DNA of 64,000 bases from an uncultured Phycisphaerales bacterium (GCA_937927975.1 CALEZT010000228.1:1-64000); one strand, 5' to 3'. Positions 31,180 to 39,736 are shown, numbered from the stretch's first letter. Numbers and translations: made by a program. The notes: a model not told the origin generated them from the sequence alone.

Positions 31180-31279
31180 AGACCAGACTCTCAAAGAGCC
31201 CATGTTGCGGTGTGTTCAAACCATCACGCCGTCATTCTACCCGAAGGATTCGCCCGATGCAAGGCCGGCGGGCGGATTG

Positions 31280-33256
31280 TCATTGAGGCCGCAGGCGAAG
31301 GAGGGCCACGCCGTGGCGGGGGACCGTCGTCGCGAAGCGGTCCGCGAAGACGCCCAGGTCCTTCTGCCGCCAGAGGTCGCGGACCGTCTGCTTGCCCTTG
31401 ACGCCCAACAGCGACCAGTCCACCGACATTTCCTGGGGCGTCTGGGCCAGGTTGAACAGGCCCACAGCGAGGGATCCGTCCGCCAGGGGTTTGGACAGGA
31501 TCAGCGTCAGGTCGTCCTGGACCAGCGGCTTGGCCTGTTTGCCCAGCGGGTCCAGGTCGATCTCGATGACTTCGGGACTGCACAGCACGCCCAACGTGAA
31601 GTCGTCCAGCAACGCCATGTCGCCCGAAAAGAACAACGGCGCCGCCATCAGGCACCACATGGACATGTAGCTGTACTGCTCGTTCGGGGTCAACTTCGTG
31701 GGGATCGCGGGGTCGTTCTGGCTGCGGGCATTTCCGATATAGCCGATCAGAATGTAATCCGGATCGTTCCATCCTCCAGGACCTGCGTATTCGTAGCGTT
31801 GAGCGTTGCTCAGGCCGATGTGATAGAAGCCCGGCAGCAGGGTGTCCTGGGCCAGGCCCAGGTCTCCTGTGGTTCGCCAGCAGTGGCCGGTCTCGGCGCC
31901 CCAGGTCCAGACGTCGCCCATCCCGTATTGGCACAGGTTGTGGACGATGTCGCGATCAAGCGCTTTGAGGATATCTCCCATCTTCCGGTAGGGCCGTTTC
32001 ATGTGTTCGAGGGTGTTGCCGCCGGCGACCTCGGTGTACGAACACCAGTCGTACTTCAGAAAATCGAAGCCCCACTCGGCGAACTTCTCGGCGTCGATCC
32101 GCTCGTGCTCGTAGCTGCCGACATAGCCGGCGCAGGTCCACGGCCCGGGCGACGTGTACAGCCCTGCCTTGAGGCCTTTGGTGTGGATATAATCAACCAT
32201 GCCGCGGATGTCGGGGAACTTGGAGTTCGGCAGCATCGCCCCTTTTTCGTCGCGGTAGGGTTCGTCGCCCCTTCTCTTCATCCAGCAATCGTCAATGTTG
32301 ACGTACTCGTATCCGGCGTCCGCCATGCCGGAGGCGATCATCACGTCCGCAGCCTGTCGCATGTGCTGCTCCGTGACGCGGTGGTAGTGGATATACCAAC
32401 TGTTCCAGCCCATCGGCGGGGTCAAAGCCAGGGTGTCGCCGACGACGATCTTGAAGGGCCGCTTGGCGGTGCCGTGGGCATTGGCGGCGCTGAGGATTAC
32501 GGAGTACTCCCCGCGTTCGGCCGGCGTCTTGCCCTCGATGATGCCGGTGCCGGGGTTGAGGCGAAGGTCTTTCGGCAAGCCGATCGCCGTGAACTGGATC
32601 GGTCGGGTCCCGGTGCAGGGGATTCGATACAGGAAGGGACGCCCCGGTCTTGCGCCGTAGACCGTGGGGCCGTTGATCCGAGGTTGCGGGCCCGGCTTGG
32701 GCGTCAGGATCACCTTCTCCTCAGCGGGTGGTTTGGGGGCGTCGACGGCCTTGGGCTTCTCGCCTGCATAGACGAACCGGGCCTGAGCCCAGTTGGCGTG
32801 GTCGAAATCGACTCCGTCGCCGCCCGAGCCGGCCAGGAGCATCACACGCCGCACGCCGGCCACGGGCACGTCCAGGGCCTTGGCCTCCTGCCCACCCTTC
32901 AAGATCCCGCTGTCGAAGAACTTCTTTCCGTCGCCGTAGACTCGAAAGGCCACGGTGCCCCGGCCGCCGGCCGCGTCGTCGATACCGACGCTGGCCTGGA
33001 AGCGTTCCACCTTGCCGTCCAGGTCGATGTAGAGCACGGAATCCGCGTGGGTCCCCACGCCACGCTCGAAGACCTGGCCCCCAATGGAGAGGGCCTTGCC
33101 GGTGACGCTCTTGTCCACCTGGGGTTGCCCCCAGCCGCTGGACATCTTCGTGAGGTCCAACTCCGAGAGAAGAACGGTTTCTGCGATTACAGCGTCGCCG
33201 ACGACGAGGGACAGGACCATGGCGGCGCAAACGGACGGACGAAGACGCGTGGTCAT
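31280..33256 (-). CDS. Secreted alpha-galactosidase, GH27 with NPCBM domain
   Basis: A 658-residue exported glycosidase. ATG 33256 (MTTRLRPSVCAAMVLSLVVG, signal peptide) has AAGGA upstream, and the longer frame to 33532 adds unlikely residues. Modules: NPCBM sugar-binding domain (about 25-165; SSGWGQPQVDKSV, FERGVGTHADS), an Ig-like linker domain (about 190-270; PKDLRLNPGTGIIEGKTPA), and a GH27 TIM barrel from LTPPMGWNSW to the end. The barrel has NIDDCW, GLYTSPG, FLKYDWCSY with the catalytic nucleophile Asp at about 402, and CWRTTGD with the acid/base Asp. It would release terminal alpha-linked galactose from oligo- or polysaccharides outside the cytoplasm. Relatives sometimes act on other alpha-linked sugars such as N-acetylgalactosamine or arabinopyranose. 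Confidence 0.92.
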   Translation of the reverse strand: MTTRLRPSVCAAMVLSLVVGDAVIAETVLLSELDLTKMSSGWGQPQVDKSVTGKALSIGGQVFERGVGTHADSVLYIDLDGKVERFQASVGIDDAAGGRGTVAFRVYGDGKKFFDSGILKGGQEAKALDVPVAGVRRVMLLAGSGGDGVDFDHANWAQARFVYAGEKPKAVDAPKPPAEEKVILTPKPGPQPRINGPTVYGARPGRPFLYRIPCTGTRPIQFTAIGLPKDLRLNPGTGIIEGKTPAERGEYSVILSAANAHGTAKRPFKIVVGDTLALTPPMGWNSWYIHYHRVTEQHMRQAADVMIASGMADAGYEYVNIDDCWMKRRGDEPYRDEKGAMLPNSKFPDIRGMVDYIHTKGLKAGLYTSPGPWTCAGYVGSYEHERIDAEKFAEWGFDFLKYDWCSYTEVAGGNTLEHMKRPYRKMGDILKALDRDIVHNLCQYGMGDVWTWGAETGHCWRTTGDLGLAQDTLLPGFYHIGLSNAQRYEYAGPGGWNDPDYILIGYIGNARSQNDPAIPTKLTPNEQYSYMSMWCLMAAPLFFSGDMALLDDFTLGVLCSPEVIEIDLDPLGKQAKPLVQDDLTLILSKPLADGSLAVGLFNLAQTPQEMSVDWSLLGVKGKQTVRDLWRQKDLGVFADRFATTVPRHGVALLRLRPQ

Positions 33257-33311
33257 GCTCGAACCTTTCCTTGTGTGAAGGAGCGAAAGATGATGCCTCA
33301 CTGGACGGTCG

Positions 33312-33340
33312 ATGCTATCAGAACGCTGGGGCAAGGGCAA
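33312..33340 (-). promoter_or_regulatory. Possible promoter of the alpha-galactosidase gene
   Basis: On the minus strand TTGCCC (33340-33335), a 17-bp spacer, then TAGCAT (33317-33312). The start would be near 33305, about 50 nt before ATG 33256. The rest of the 385-bp gap 33257-33641 shows no gene. Confidence 0.35.
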
Positions 33341-33563
33341 GTCGTTCCTGGGGGTAATCTGGTCCCGATGCGAAAATGTCGAATTTCGCACTTGCAGAGC
33401 GTGGATTGTCCGGATATGGTGAGGGCATGTCGTGGATTTGGAATATGGATGATGCGTCGCGATTGTGGAGTGTGTTCGGATTGATGACTTGGTTTCCTGC
33501 CTGTGATCCCCTCGTCTTTGCGGATTTTGCATGGTCTGGAACAGGTGATCGCGGTCGATAGAA

Positions 33564-33614
33564 ATGCAGCCGGATGCTGTGTGGTGGCTGGCACCGAAGA
33601 AGTCCGGGCTGCAT
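33564..33614 (+). promoter_or_regulatory. Stable hairpin in the leader of the RRM protein gene
   Basis: ATGCAGCC-GGA (33564-33574) pairs with TCC-G-GGCTGCAT (33603-33614): 11 pairs, one bulged G, loop of 28 nt. It ends 27 nt before the ATG at 33642 and just before the SD. It could control translation of an RNA-binding protein that may bind its own message. Confidence 0.4.
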
Positions 33615-33641
33615 ACGGTGACGTGTTATAGGAGAGAAGAA

Positions 33642-33944
33642 ATGAACATCTATGTCGGCAATCTTCCCTTTGGGACCACAGACGATGACCTGCAGCGGCT
33701 CTTTGCCGCCTATGGCGACGTGAGCAGCGCCAATGTCATCAAGGACCGGTTCAGCGGGGAATCCCGCGGTTTCGGTTTCGTCGAGATGCCCTCGCGGGAA
33801 GACGCGATGGCCGCGATCGAAGGTCTCAATGGAACGGACTTCCAGGGGCGGTCCATCACGGTCAACGAAGCCAAGCCCAAGAGCCCCCGGGAAGGTGGCG
33901 GCGGTGGTGGCGGACGCGGCGGGCGCGGCGATCGTCGATACTAA
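33642..33944 (+). CDS. RRM-domain RNA-binding protein with glycine-rich tail
   Basis: A 100-residue single-RRM protein. MNIYVGNLPFGTTDDDLQRL holds the RNP2 motif (IYVGNL) at the very N-terminus, and ESRGFGFVEM is RNP1 with the aromatic residues that stack on RNA bases. After the fold comes a GGGGGGGRGGRGDRRY tail, the layout of the bacterial glycine-rich RNA-binding proteins that are often cold-induced in cyanobacteria. It binds single-stranded RNA in the cytoplasm, probably as a chaperone. ATG 33642 is chosen for its AGGAGAG SD and because RNP2 must start the domain. A hairpin leader precedes it and a strong hairpin follows it, so it looks like a single-gene unit. Confidence 0.93.
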   Translation: MNIYVGNLPFGTTDDDLQRLFAAYGDVSSANVIKDRFSGESRGFGFVEMPSREDAMAAIEGLNGTDFQGRSITVNEAKPKSPREGGGGGGGRGGRGDRRY

Positions 33945-33967
33945 GTCACAAGCGGATATGTCTTGAA

Positions 33968-34014
33968 CGGCAGGTCCGTGGCCAGGCGTGTTCGCCGACG
34001 CCTTGGACCTGCCG
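33968..34014 (+). terminator. Long hairpin after the RRM gene
   Basis: CGGCAGGTCC (33968-33977) pairs perfectly with GGACCTGCCG (34005-34014), and inside it AGGCGT pairs with ACGCCT around a GTTCGCCG loop. It begins 23 nt past the stop. There is no U-run, so it may act as an intrinsic terminator variant or as a 3'-end stabiliser. Confidence 0.5.
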
Positions 34015-34181
34015 ATCCTTCGAACGTCGGCTGTGGTCACGGTAGTGAGGATTTGCAGGCTGCGGTTGCCTGCAGCACAATCCTGGCGTCGTGGTTTGTC
34101 TTCGTGAGGGAGCTTTCCCCGTTGGAGACGGCTGAGCCGTTCATCCTGGGGGGCGTCTGCACTCATTTAGATCGGATCGGC

Positions 34182-35411
34182 TTACAGCACCTGTCCGCCC
34201 TTGCCTTGCTGGATCAGGGGGATATAGCGTTCGATCTCGCTGAGAGTCGCGGGGTCGGTCAGATCGACCACCTTGCGTTTCTCGTGCGACATGTACGCAG
34301 CCATGATCAGCAAGGTGATCTGTTTGCCGTATTCGAGGTTCAGCAGGGCGTCTCGGCCCTGTTCGAACGCAGCCAGCGCATCGATCCACTCGGCGACGTA
34401 TCCGTACAGACCCGCTTCGTCGGGCTGGAGGATCAACGAACCCCGGGATGCCTGTGATTTCTCCAGGGCCAGTTCGCTGTCGCTGACGGCCGACGCCGCG
34501 GCGTCGCTGATGAACAGGCCCGCCGGAGATTGGAGCGAGTTGACTGTGTACGAATACCCCGGTCCGAACGTCTCCATGAGCAGCCGCAGGCCGGGCGCGT
34601 CGTACATCCAGGAGTTCGTTGCCTGGACGATGCTGCGGTGCTTCGTCTCAGGGTCCTCGAACTCGATCGAGACGCTGGAGTAGTCTTCCGCTGGCGTCTT
34701 GGAGTAGTCCACGCCGCGCTGCTGAAGCTGGCTCTTCCAGGGTTCTTTGCCCCACTTGAGCAAGGCCATCGTAGCGTTCACTCGAAGAGGCTTCAGATGG
34801 GTCAGCGGTTTGCCGGCCGGCGTCACCATGTACATGCCGCAGGCAATGCTGTGGCAGCCCATGTCGCAGCAGACGCCGCCGCCCTGGGTGGTGGGGTCCC
34901 AGAACCACGGCTCGTGCGGGCCGCCGTGCTCTTCGGCGCTGCGGGCCAGGTGCGGCGCGCCCATCGCCTTCTCCACCTGCATCAGTTGCGTGCGGGACTG
35001 GACGACCGAAGGCATGTGGATCTGGTTCTCGAAGTAGGCGGTTGGAACGTTCATCGCCTTGACGATCCTCGTCAGGGTCTCCGCCTCCGCGTAGTTGCGA
35101 GCCAGCGGCTTTTCCACGATGATGCCCTTGATCCGCGTCCCGTCCTCGACGGCCGCGGCGATCTGTCTCATCATGTCCACGCGGACGAAGTTCGGCGCAA
35201 AAACGCACACCACATCGACCGCTTTGACCAGCTCGGCGATGGTCCCGTAGACCTTCGTGTCCCCCAGATGGTCCTGGCGGGCCTTCTGGGCCAACGTCTC
35301 AGCGCCCTTGAGAGCGCAAATTCCCGCCAGCTCCGCGTTCCGCACGGACTGCAAAGCCCGCTCGTGGAACGTCGCGACGAACCCCGCTCCGATCATTCCA
35401 ATTCTCAACAT
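34182..35411 (-). CDS. Gfo/Idh/MocA-family NAD(P)-dependent oxidoreductase
   Basis: A 409-residue sugar or sugar-alcohol dehydrogenase. The N-terminal Rossmann fold begins MLRIGMIGAGFVATFHERAL (GxGxxxxxH pattern). The family motif EKPLARNYAEAE carries the catalytic lysine, and the C-terminal domain has GGGVCCDMGCHSIAC, the H of which usually takes part in catalysis. There is no signal peptide, so it is cytoplasmic. Relatives oxidise inositols, glucose or the 3-hydroxyl of glucosides. With DUF1080 and TIM-barrel sugar enzymes in the window it would suit a 3-keto-glycoside pathway, but it is about 7 kb from them and not in the same operon. The SD (GGATC) before the ATG is modest. Confidence 0.9.
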   Translation of the reverse strand: MLRIGMIGAGFVATFHERALQSVRNAELAGICALKGAETLAQKARQDHLGDTKVYGTIAELVKAVDVVCVFAPNFVRVDMMRQIAAAVEDGTRIKGIIVEKPLARNYAEAETLTRIVKAMNVPTAYFENQIHMPSVVQSRTQLMQVEKAMGAPHLARSAEEHGGPHEPWFWDPTTQGGGVCCDMGCHSIACGMYMVTPAGKPLTHLKPLRVNATMALLKWGKEPWKSQLQQRGVDYSKTPAEDYSSVSIEFEDPETKHRSIVQATNSWMYDAPGLRLLMETFGPGYSYTVNSLQSPAGLFISDAAASAVSDSELALEKSQASRGSLILQPDEAGLYGYVAEWIDALAAFEQGRDALLNLEYGKQITLLIMAAYMSHEKRKVVDLTDPATLSEIERYIPLIQQGKGGQVL

Positions 35412-35830
35412 CGGCAGATCCTTTCAAGAAGAGAGCCGCAATCGGGACCTCGGCTTTCTCACACGCCCGGGCTGGGAACGGGCGGCGAGTCGGGTTCCCT
35501 ATCTACCGGAACAGGCCTGCCAATGCAAGTACAAAGCCGACAAAATGCCGCCTGCGTGCGACGCGACGCGAAACGGGGTAATGATGCCGGCGAAACGGCA
35601 GCCGGTCGGTCGAATGCGGTAGGCACCGGTCCGGCGATCTTGTATAATCCCGGATACAGAGAAGACCTGGGACGACGACCAGGACTCGCGGCGGGCGGAC
35701 CCTGCCACGTGTTCGGCACTGCGTCTGTGACCGGATTGACCTTAGGTGACGCTGTTGACCGTGTTGGCAATCGGGTTACAGAAGAGCGTGCCGGCGCCGT
35801 CGTGTTCAGTATCGAGAGGAAACCGCACCC
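35412..35830 (+). other. 419-bp gap with one promoter, no gene
   Basis: Divergent region between the oxidoreductase and the release-factor-like gene. The only signals I support are a TATAAT-type promoter (35620-35648) and an 11-bp word GTTCAGTATCG near the right end that recurs just after the next gene. Confidence 0.45.
35620..35648 (+). promoter_or_regulatory. Predicted promoter of the release-factor-like gene
   Basis: TAGGCA (35620-35625), 17 bp, perfect TATAAT (35643-35648). The leader would be about 175 nt. Confidence 0.42.
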
Positions 35831-36193
35831 ATGGATTTCGGCATAACACCCAAGAAGCAAGAAGAACTGGAGGCCCGGATGGCGGCAGTGGGCATCCGCG
35901 AACAGGACTTGCTCGAAAAATTCATCCACTCCGGTGGTCCCGGCGGCCAGCGGGTGAACAAGACCTCCAGTTGCGTCTATCTCAAGCACCTGCCTTCCGG
36001 CCTGGAGGTGAAGATGCAGCGGGAACGCCAGCAGCGGCTCAACCGCTACTACGCCCGCAAGCGGCTTTGCGAGATCCTGGAGGAGCGTCACTTCGGCGTC
36101 AAGAGTCCCGCGGCGATCAAATCCGAGAAGATTCGCAAGCAGAAGCAGCGACGCCGGCGACGCGCCCACAGGAACACGACCGACGAGTTGTGA
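35831..36193 (+). CDS. Release-factor-like GGQ protein (probable ribosome rescue)
   Basis: A 120-residue protein with the RF-1 catalytic domain only. SGGPGGQRVNKTSS contains the GGQ motif that triggers peptidyl-tRNA hydrolysis. There is no codon-recognition domain, and the tail is strongly basic (KSEKIRKQKQRRRRRAHRN), as in ArfB/YaeJ-type and mitochondrial ICT1/C12orf65-like factors, where the tail enters the empty mRNA channel. It therefore probably frees stalled ribosomes independently of stop codons. The SD is AGAGGA about nine nt before ATG 35831. An 11-bp direct repeat GTTCAGTATCG sits just before and just after the gene. Confidence 0.85.
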   Translation: MDFGITPKKQEELEARMAAVGIREQDLLEKFIHSGGPGGQRVNKTSSCVYLKHLPSGLEVKMQRERQQRLNRYYARKRLCEILEERHFGVKSPAAIKSEKIRKQKQRRRRRAHRNTTDEL

Positions 36194-36453
36194 CGTTCAG
36201 TATCGCGAGCGTTCTTCGCTATCACTAAAAGCATACGTATAACTACGTAGATCCAGCAACCGCCAATGGGTGCCTGCCCGAATCTCCTATTCGTGAATAG
36301 AGAATGACCAGTGCGTGAAGTCGCCCGATTGCGACTAGGGGTCTCGGTGTATGACGAATAGGCAGGAACTCTGATTGAAACTGGGAATTGGCGAGGAATA
36401 GAGGCGTAATATCCCTGATTTTGCTTGACGACCCGGACAGGTTCCAGGTAAAC

Positions 36454-36483
36454 TTGACTCGTTTTTGGTGGGGAGCGTACTTT
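36454..36483 (+). promoter_or_regulatory. Possible promoter of the cold-shock gene
   Basis: TTGACT (36454-36459), 18 bp, TACTTT (36478-36483), giving a leader of about 73 nt before GTG 36563. The gap 36194-36562 has no other supported feature. Confidence 0.35.
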
Positions 36484-36562
36484 CCTCCCTCAAAAAGGAT
36501 GCTCCTCAGCAAAACCACTGCGTTACATTTTTGTAGTAGCGAGGGGTCAAAGGAGCAGTACT

Positions 36563-36766
36563 GTGAGCAAAGGCAAGGTCAAGTGGTTCGATGCGAAGAA
36601 AGGGTTCGGCTTCATCACGCCGGACGACGGAGGCGAGGATCTGTTCGTGCATTTCTCGAACATCGAGGCCGACGGATTCAAATCGCTGTTGGAAGGTCAG
36701 TTGGTGGAGTATCTGGTAGGGCAAGGACGCAAAGGGCCGCAGGCGACGCAGGTACGCATGTGCTAG
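36563..36766 (+). CDS. Cold-shock domain protein (CspA family)
   Basis: A 67-residue OB-fold nucleic-acid chaperone. [20 protein letters not shown] holds the RNP1-type motif and DLFVHFSNI the RNP2-type motif, with the usual exposed aromatics. It melts RNA or single-stranded DNA in the cytoplasm. The start is GTG 36563, chosen for AAAGGAG eight nt upstream and because the family begins directly at this point. A leader of about 70 nt before it may mediate cold control, as is common for the family. The gene ends in a textbook intrinsic terminator, so it is monocistronic. Confidence 0.96.
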   Translation: MSKGKVKWFDAKKGFGFITPDDGGEDLFVHFSNIEADGFKSLLEGQLVEYLVGQGRKGPQATQVRMC

Positions 36767-36795
36767 GACAAGTCTGGTAAGACCGAAGGTCAAGC

Positions 36796-36827
36796 AGGTC
36801 CCGTCGGAGAGGCGGGACCTTTTTTTG
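36796..36827 (+). terminator. Intrinsic terminator of the cold-shock gene
   Basis: AGGTCCCG (36796-36803) and CGGGACCT (36813-36820) form a perfect 8-bp stem followed at once by a run of T. It lies 29 nt past the stop codon. Confidence 0.9.
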
Positions 36828-36981
36828 TTTCCCCGGCGTTATCCCCCGCTGCATGCTTCTGGAATCCGTCTTCTTTGCGTCGAGCAGGCCGGCATTTGCC
36901 TCGCGGCCTTGGTGATCCCTGGTTTGTTTGTCATGATTTGGATACAGACCTACGGTTTGGGTCTTGTGTTTGGGGGTGGTT

Positions 36982-37440
36982 ATGTATTTGCGTTTCTTGG
37001 CATTATTGCCTCTGTTGGTCGGACTGGCCACATGCACAGGCGGCTGCCTGGCCGTCGCGGTGGGGGCCGGCGCCGCCGGGACCGTTGCCTACATGAAGGG
37101 GGACCTGGAAGCCGAGGAACCCTACGACATCGAGAAGACTTACGCTGCCGCACGCACCGCGGTGGAGGAATTGAAGCTGAAGATCATCGAAGGCGAGACG
37201 GGCGCCGACGCCTTATCCGCTCGTGTGGTGGCCAGGGATTCGTCGGACAAGAAGGTCGAGGTTCGTCTCAAAGCCATCACGTCGAACACGACCAAGCTTT
37301 CCGTCCGGGTAGGCACGTTCGGCAACGACGGCAAGGAGCGCCGCATCTACAATACGATCCGGGATCATCTCAAAGCCTCCGCGAAGAAGCCTGAGGAAGC
37401 TCCGCCTGCGTCCGATTCTCCGGAGGCGTCGACGGGGTGA
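36982..37440 (+). CDS. DUF3568-like small lipoprotein
   Basis: A 152-residue exported protein. The signal MYLRFLALLPLLVGLATCTGGC has a cysteine in a near-lipobox context (TGGC), so lipidation is likely. The mature part begins LAVAVGAGAAGTVAYMKGDLE, then has an alpha/beta core with DIEKTYAAARTAVEELKLKI and VEVRLKAITSNTTKLSVRVGTFG, which I associate with the DUF3568 family of short bacterial lipoproteins of unknown function. The C-terminus is a low-complexity Pro/Ser/Glu tail. ATG 36982 follows GGGGGTGG; an in-frame GTG at 36964 is less likely. It converges on the next gene with nine bases between the stops. Confidence 0.75.
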   Translation: MYLRFLALLPLLVGLATCTGGCLAVAVGAGAAGTVAYMKGDLEAEEPYDIEKTYAAARTAVEELKLKIIEGETGADALSARVVARDSSDKKVEVRLKAITSNTTKLSVRVGTFGNDGKERRIYNTIRDHLKASAKKPEEAPPASDSPEASTG

Positions 37441-37449
37441 CGGAACCGG

Positions 37450-37845
37450 TCATTCGCCTTCGGCCTGCTTTCGGATCTCGCGCAATTGCCTCATGATCTC
37501 GTTGATTCGCCATTCGAGCGAGGACAGGATCCAAAACACGAAGTGGGCCACGCGCATCTGCGAGTGGATGAGGTAGATGATCTTGATCGAGAGCGTGACC
37601 GTCGCCACCTCGATCATGGGCAACTGCCAGTCTTTTCCCCCCAGGATGGACAAGAGGACCGAGATCCCGACGATCGCGATGAACAGGATGTTGATCAGGC
37701 GAGCCTGGGTCTTGGGCACACCGCCGATGGTGCCGATGATCGAGCGGATACGTTCCCTCTCCTTCTGGAAGTTCTCGAGCTCCTTGCGAAGATCCTCCAG
37801 TTCGCTTTCGAGGTGCTCACGCCTCTCGTGGGATTCGTCTGCCAT
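37450..37845 (-). CDS. Small coiled-coil membrane protein after htpX
   Basis: I do not recognise the family. The 131-residue protein starts with a highly charged coiled coil (about 1-40; SELEDLRKELENFQKERERI) followed by two transmembrane helices (ARLINILFIAIVGISVLLSIL and MIEVATVTLSIKIIYLI), a Trp-containing amphipathic helix and a basic C-terminal tail. ATG 37845 is used; the open frame reaches 38040, but that part overlaps the htpX coding region. It lies 98 nt downstream of htpX in the same direction, so it may be the third gene of the lemA-htpX unit and could tether or regulate the protease. Confidence 0.65.
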   Translation of the reverse strand: MADESHERREHLESELEDLRKELENFQKERERIRSIIGTIGGVPKTQARLINILFIAIVGISVLLSILGGKDWQLPMIEVATVTLSIKIIYLIHSQMRVAHFVFWILSSLEWRINEIMRQLREIRKQAEGE

Positions 37846-37943
37846 GACTGCTCTCTCAAATCCGATTCTCTCTCGTGTCGGCCCAATGCGTTCGGCAGGG
37901 ACAGGATACCGTCGGCGGTTGCGTCGTTCAAGCTTCGCGTCTG

Positions 37944-39167
37944 TTACGAATGGATCGGGAGAGTCCGGCTGCACCGGGGACATCGGACCGTGTCGGACGG
38001 GAACTTCGGGGGGATCTTGAGCTTCAGTCCGCATCCGCACGTCAGGAACGAGAACCCGTTGACCTTTCGCATGATGTCGCCGACGTCGTGGGCCTGCTTG
38101 CGAGCCGGCGGCTCCTTGGCGGGTTCGGCCTGCGTCGCACGAATCTGCACTGCCTCGTCAGCCAGGGCTGCGGCCGGCACGATGCTCTTGCCGCGGGTTA
38201 CGGTCGCGTACGCGTTGGCATAGTCCTTGTACGAGGCGCCTTGCGACATGCTCCGCAGGACGCGGATTCGTTCCGAGATCGGCGGATGGGTGCTGGTCAA
38301 ATCGGATAACCCTTTCTGCCCACGCTTCTTGAACGGGTTCGCGAAGAACATCGGGGCTGTAACCCCATTCGCCGCAGCCAGTTGCGGCGAGGGGTCGGCT
38401 GCGATTTTCTCCAGAGCGCTGGCGAGCCCCTCGGGGTAGCGGGTCAACCTCGCGCCGCCGGCGTCGGCCAGGTACTCCCGTCTCCTCGATAGAGCGAAAT
38501 AGAGCAATTGCGCCAGGATCGGCGCCAGGATCGCCGCCGCGACCGCGATCACGACCAGGACGATCTGCGCCTGGTTGCCGCCTCGACTATCGGAGGAGTA
38601 CCGCCGGCGGGAGCCCATCGAGCCGTAGAACATGCTCCGCATGAAGACCTGCGAGAGCAGCGCCACGCTTCCGAGCATGATCCCGGCCAGAGTCACGTAG
38701 AGAATGTCGCGGTGGAGGATGTGGCTCATCTCGTGTGCGACCACGCCTTGAAGCTCGTCGCGGTTGAGTCGGCCCAGCAGCCCCGCGGTCACTGCGATGG
38801 AGGCCGACTGGGGGTTGCGACCGGTGGCGAAGGCGTTGGGAGCCGGATCGTTGATGATGTAGACCTTGGGCATGGCAGGCAGACCCGCCGCAATCTTCAT
38901 CTCCTCGACCACGTTGAACAACTGCGGGTGCACGTCGTGGGTGACCTGCTTGGCGCCGCTGGCTGCCAGGAGGATCTGGTCGCCGGAGGAGAGGCTGATC
39001 AGCGTCAGGACGAGCCAGATCGTCGCCGCGATGCCCAAGCCGAAGAGACCGCCCTCCGGGCCGACGGCCGCCATGCCGATGGCGGCCCCCAGGACCAACA
39101 GCACCACCGCCATCAGCGCCATCAGGAGGACGGAGTTGCGTTTATTGGTGTGAATCAGTTCCCACAT
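37944..39167 (-). CDS. htpX: Membrane metalloprotease HtpX with zinc-ribbon tail
   Basis: A 407-residue M48-family zinc protease that degrades damaged membrane proteins. Two N-terminal transmembrane helices, then the active site VAHEMSHILH (HExxH at about residue 143), two more membrane helices (LAGIMLGSVALLSQVF and IVLVVIAVAAAILAPILAQLL) and the third zinc ligand region REYLADAGGARL. Unlike the about 290-residue standard enzyme it has an added C-terminal region of about 100 residues. That region ends in CGCGLKLKIPPKFPSDTVRCPRC, a four-cysteine zinc ribbon that could bind substrate or a partner. It begins two nt after the lemA stop. Confidence 0.94.
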   Translation of the reverse strand: MWELIHTNKRNSVLLMALMAVVLLVLGAAIGMAAVGPEGGLFGLGIAATIWLVLTLISLSSGDQILLAASGAKQVTHDVHPQLFNVVEEMKIAAGLPAMPKVYIINDPAPNAFATGRNPQSASIAVTAGLLGRLNRDELQGVVAHEMSHILHRDILYVTLAGIMLGSVALLSQVFMRSMFYGSMGSRRRYSSDSRGGNQAQIVLVVIAVAAAILAPILAQLLYFALSRRREYLADAGGARLTRYPEGLASALEKIAADPSPQLAAANGVTAPMFFANPFKKRGQKGLSDLTSTHPPISERIRVLRSMSQGASYKDYANAYATVTRGKSIVPAAALADEAVQIRATQAEPAKEPPARKQAHDVGDIMRKVNGFSFLTCGCGLKLKIPPKFPSDTVRCPRCSRTLPIHS

Positions 39168-39169
39168 AA

Positions 39170-39736
39170 TCAGGAGAAGCTCACCTTAGGCGCCTCGCGT
39201 TCCAGGGCGGTCTCCACCTGGAAGAAGTCCCGTTTGGTGAATACGAACATCCCGGCGACGACGTTCGACGGGAACATCTGGATCTTGTTGTTGTAGAAGA
39301 GCACCTGGTCGTTGTAGTTCTGCCGGGAGAAGGCGATCTTATTCTCGGTGCTGGTCAGCTCTTCCTGGAGGGCCAGGAAGTTCTGGTTGGCCTTGAGTTC
39401 GGGGTAGTTCTCCACGACGAGCATGAACTTGCTCAGGGCGTCCGCGAGCTGGCCTTCGCTCTTGGCGACCTCGGAGACGCTCTTGGCGCCCATCGCCGCG
39501 CTGCGGGCCTTCGTGATGGATTCGAAGGTCTCCCGCTCGTGTTTCATGTAGCCTTTCGCGGTCTCGACGAGGTTCGGAATCAGATCGTGCCGGCGTTTCA
39601 GTTGCACGTCGATCTGCGCCCAGGCGTTGTCCACCTGGTTTCGCGAGCCGACCAGGCCGTTGTAGATGCCGATCCCGACGATCGCCACCAGACCCAGGAT
39701 GCCCAATACGACAAGCAACGCCACCAATCCAACCAT
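39170..39736 (-). CDS. lemA: LemA-family membrane protein
   Basis: A 188-residue protein with one N-terminal transmembrane helix (VGLVALLVVLGILGLVAIVGI), then the conserved YNGLVGSRNQVDNAWAQIDVQLKRRHDLIPNLVETAKGYMKHE block and a long helical domain ending in the family block NNKIQMFPSNVVAG. The biochemical role of LemA is not settled; its conserved pairing with HtpX suggests a place in envelope protein quality control. ATG 39736 has AGGGAG six nt upstream; the in-frame GTG at 39751 is rejected. Only two bases separate it from htpX, so the two are translationally coupled. Confidence 0.95.
   Translation of the reverse strand: MVGLVALLVVLGILGLVAIVGIGIYNGLVGSRNQVDNAWAQIDVQLKRRHDLIPNLVETAKGYMKHERETFESITKARSAAMGAKSVSEVAKSEGQLADALSKFMLVVENYPELKANQNFLALQEELTSTENKIAFSRQNYNDQVLFYNNKIQMFPSNVVAGMFVFTKRDFFQVETALEREAPKVSFS

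Noticed and set aside
33257..33532. N-terminal extension of the alpha-galactosidase
   Set aside because: It adds a His/Arg/Ser-rich stretch before an obvious signal peptide and SD.
36243..36518. 91-aa minus-strand frame upstream of the cold-shock gene
   Set aside because: No SD, AT-rich composition unlike genes here, no recognised family.
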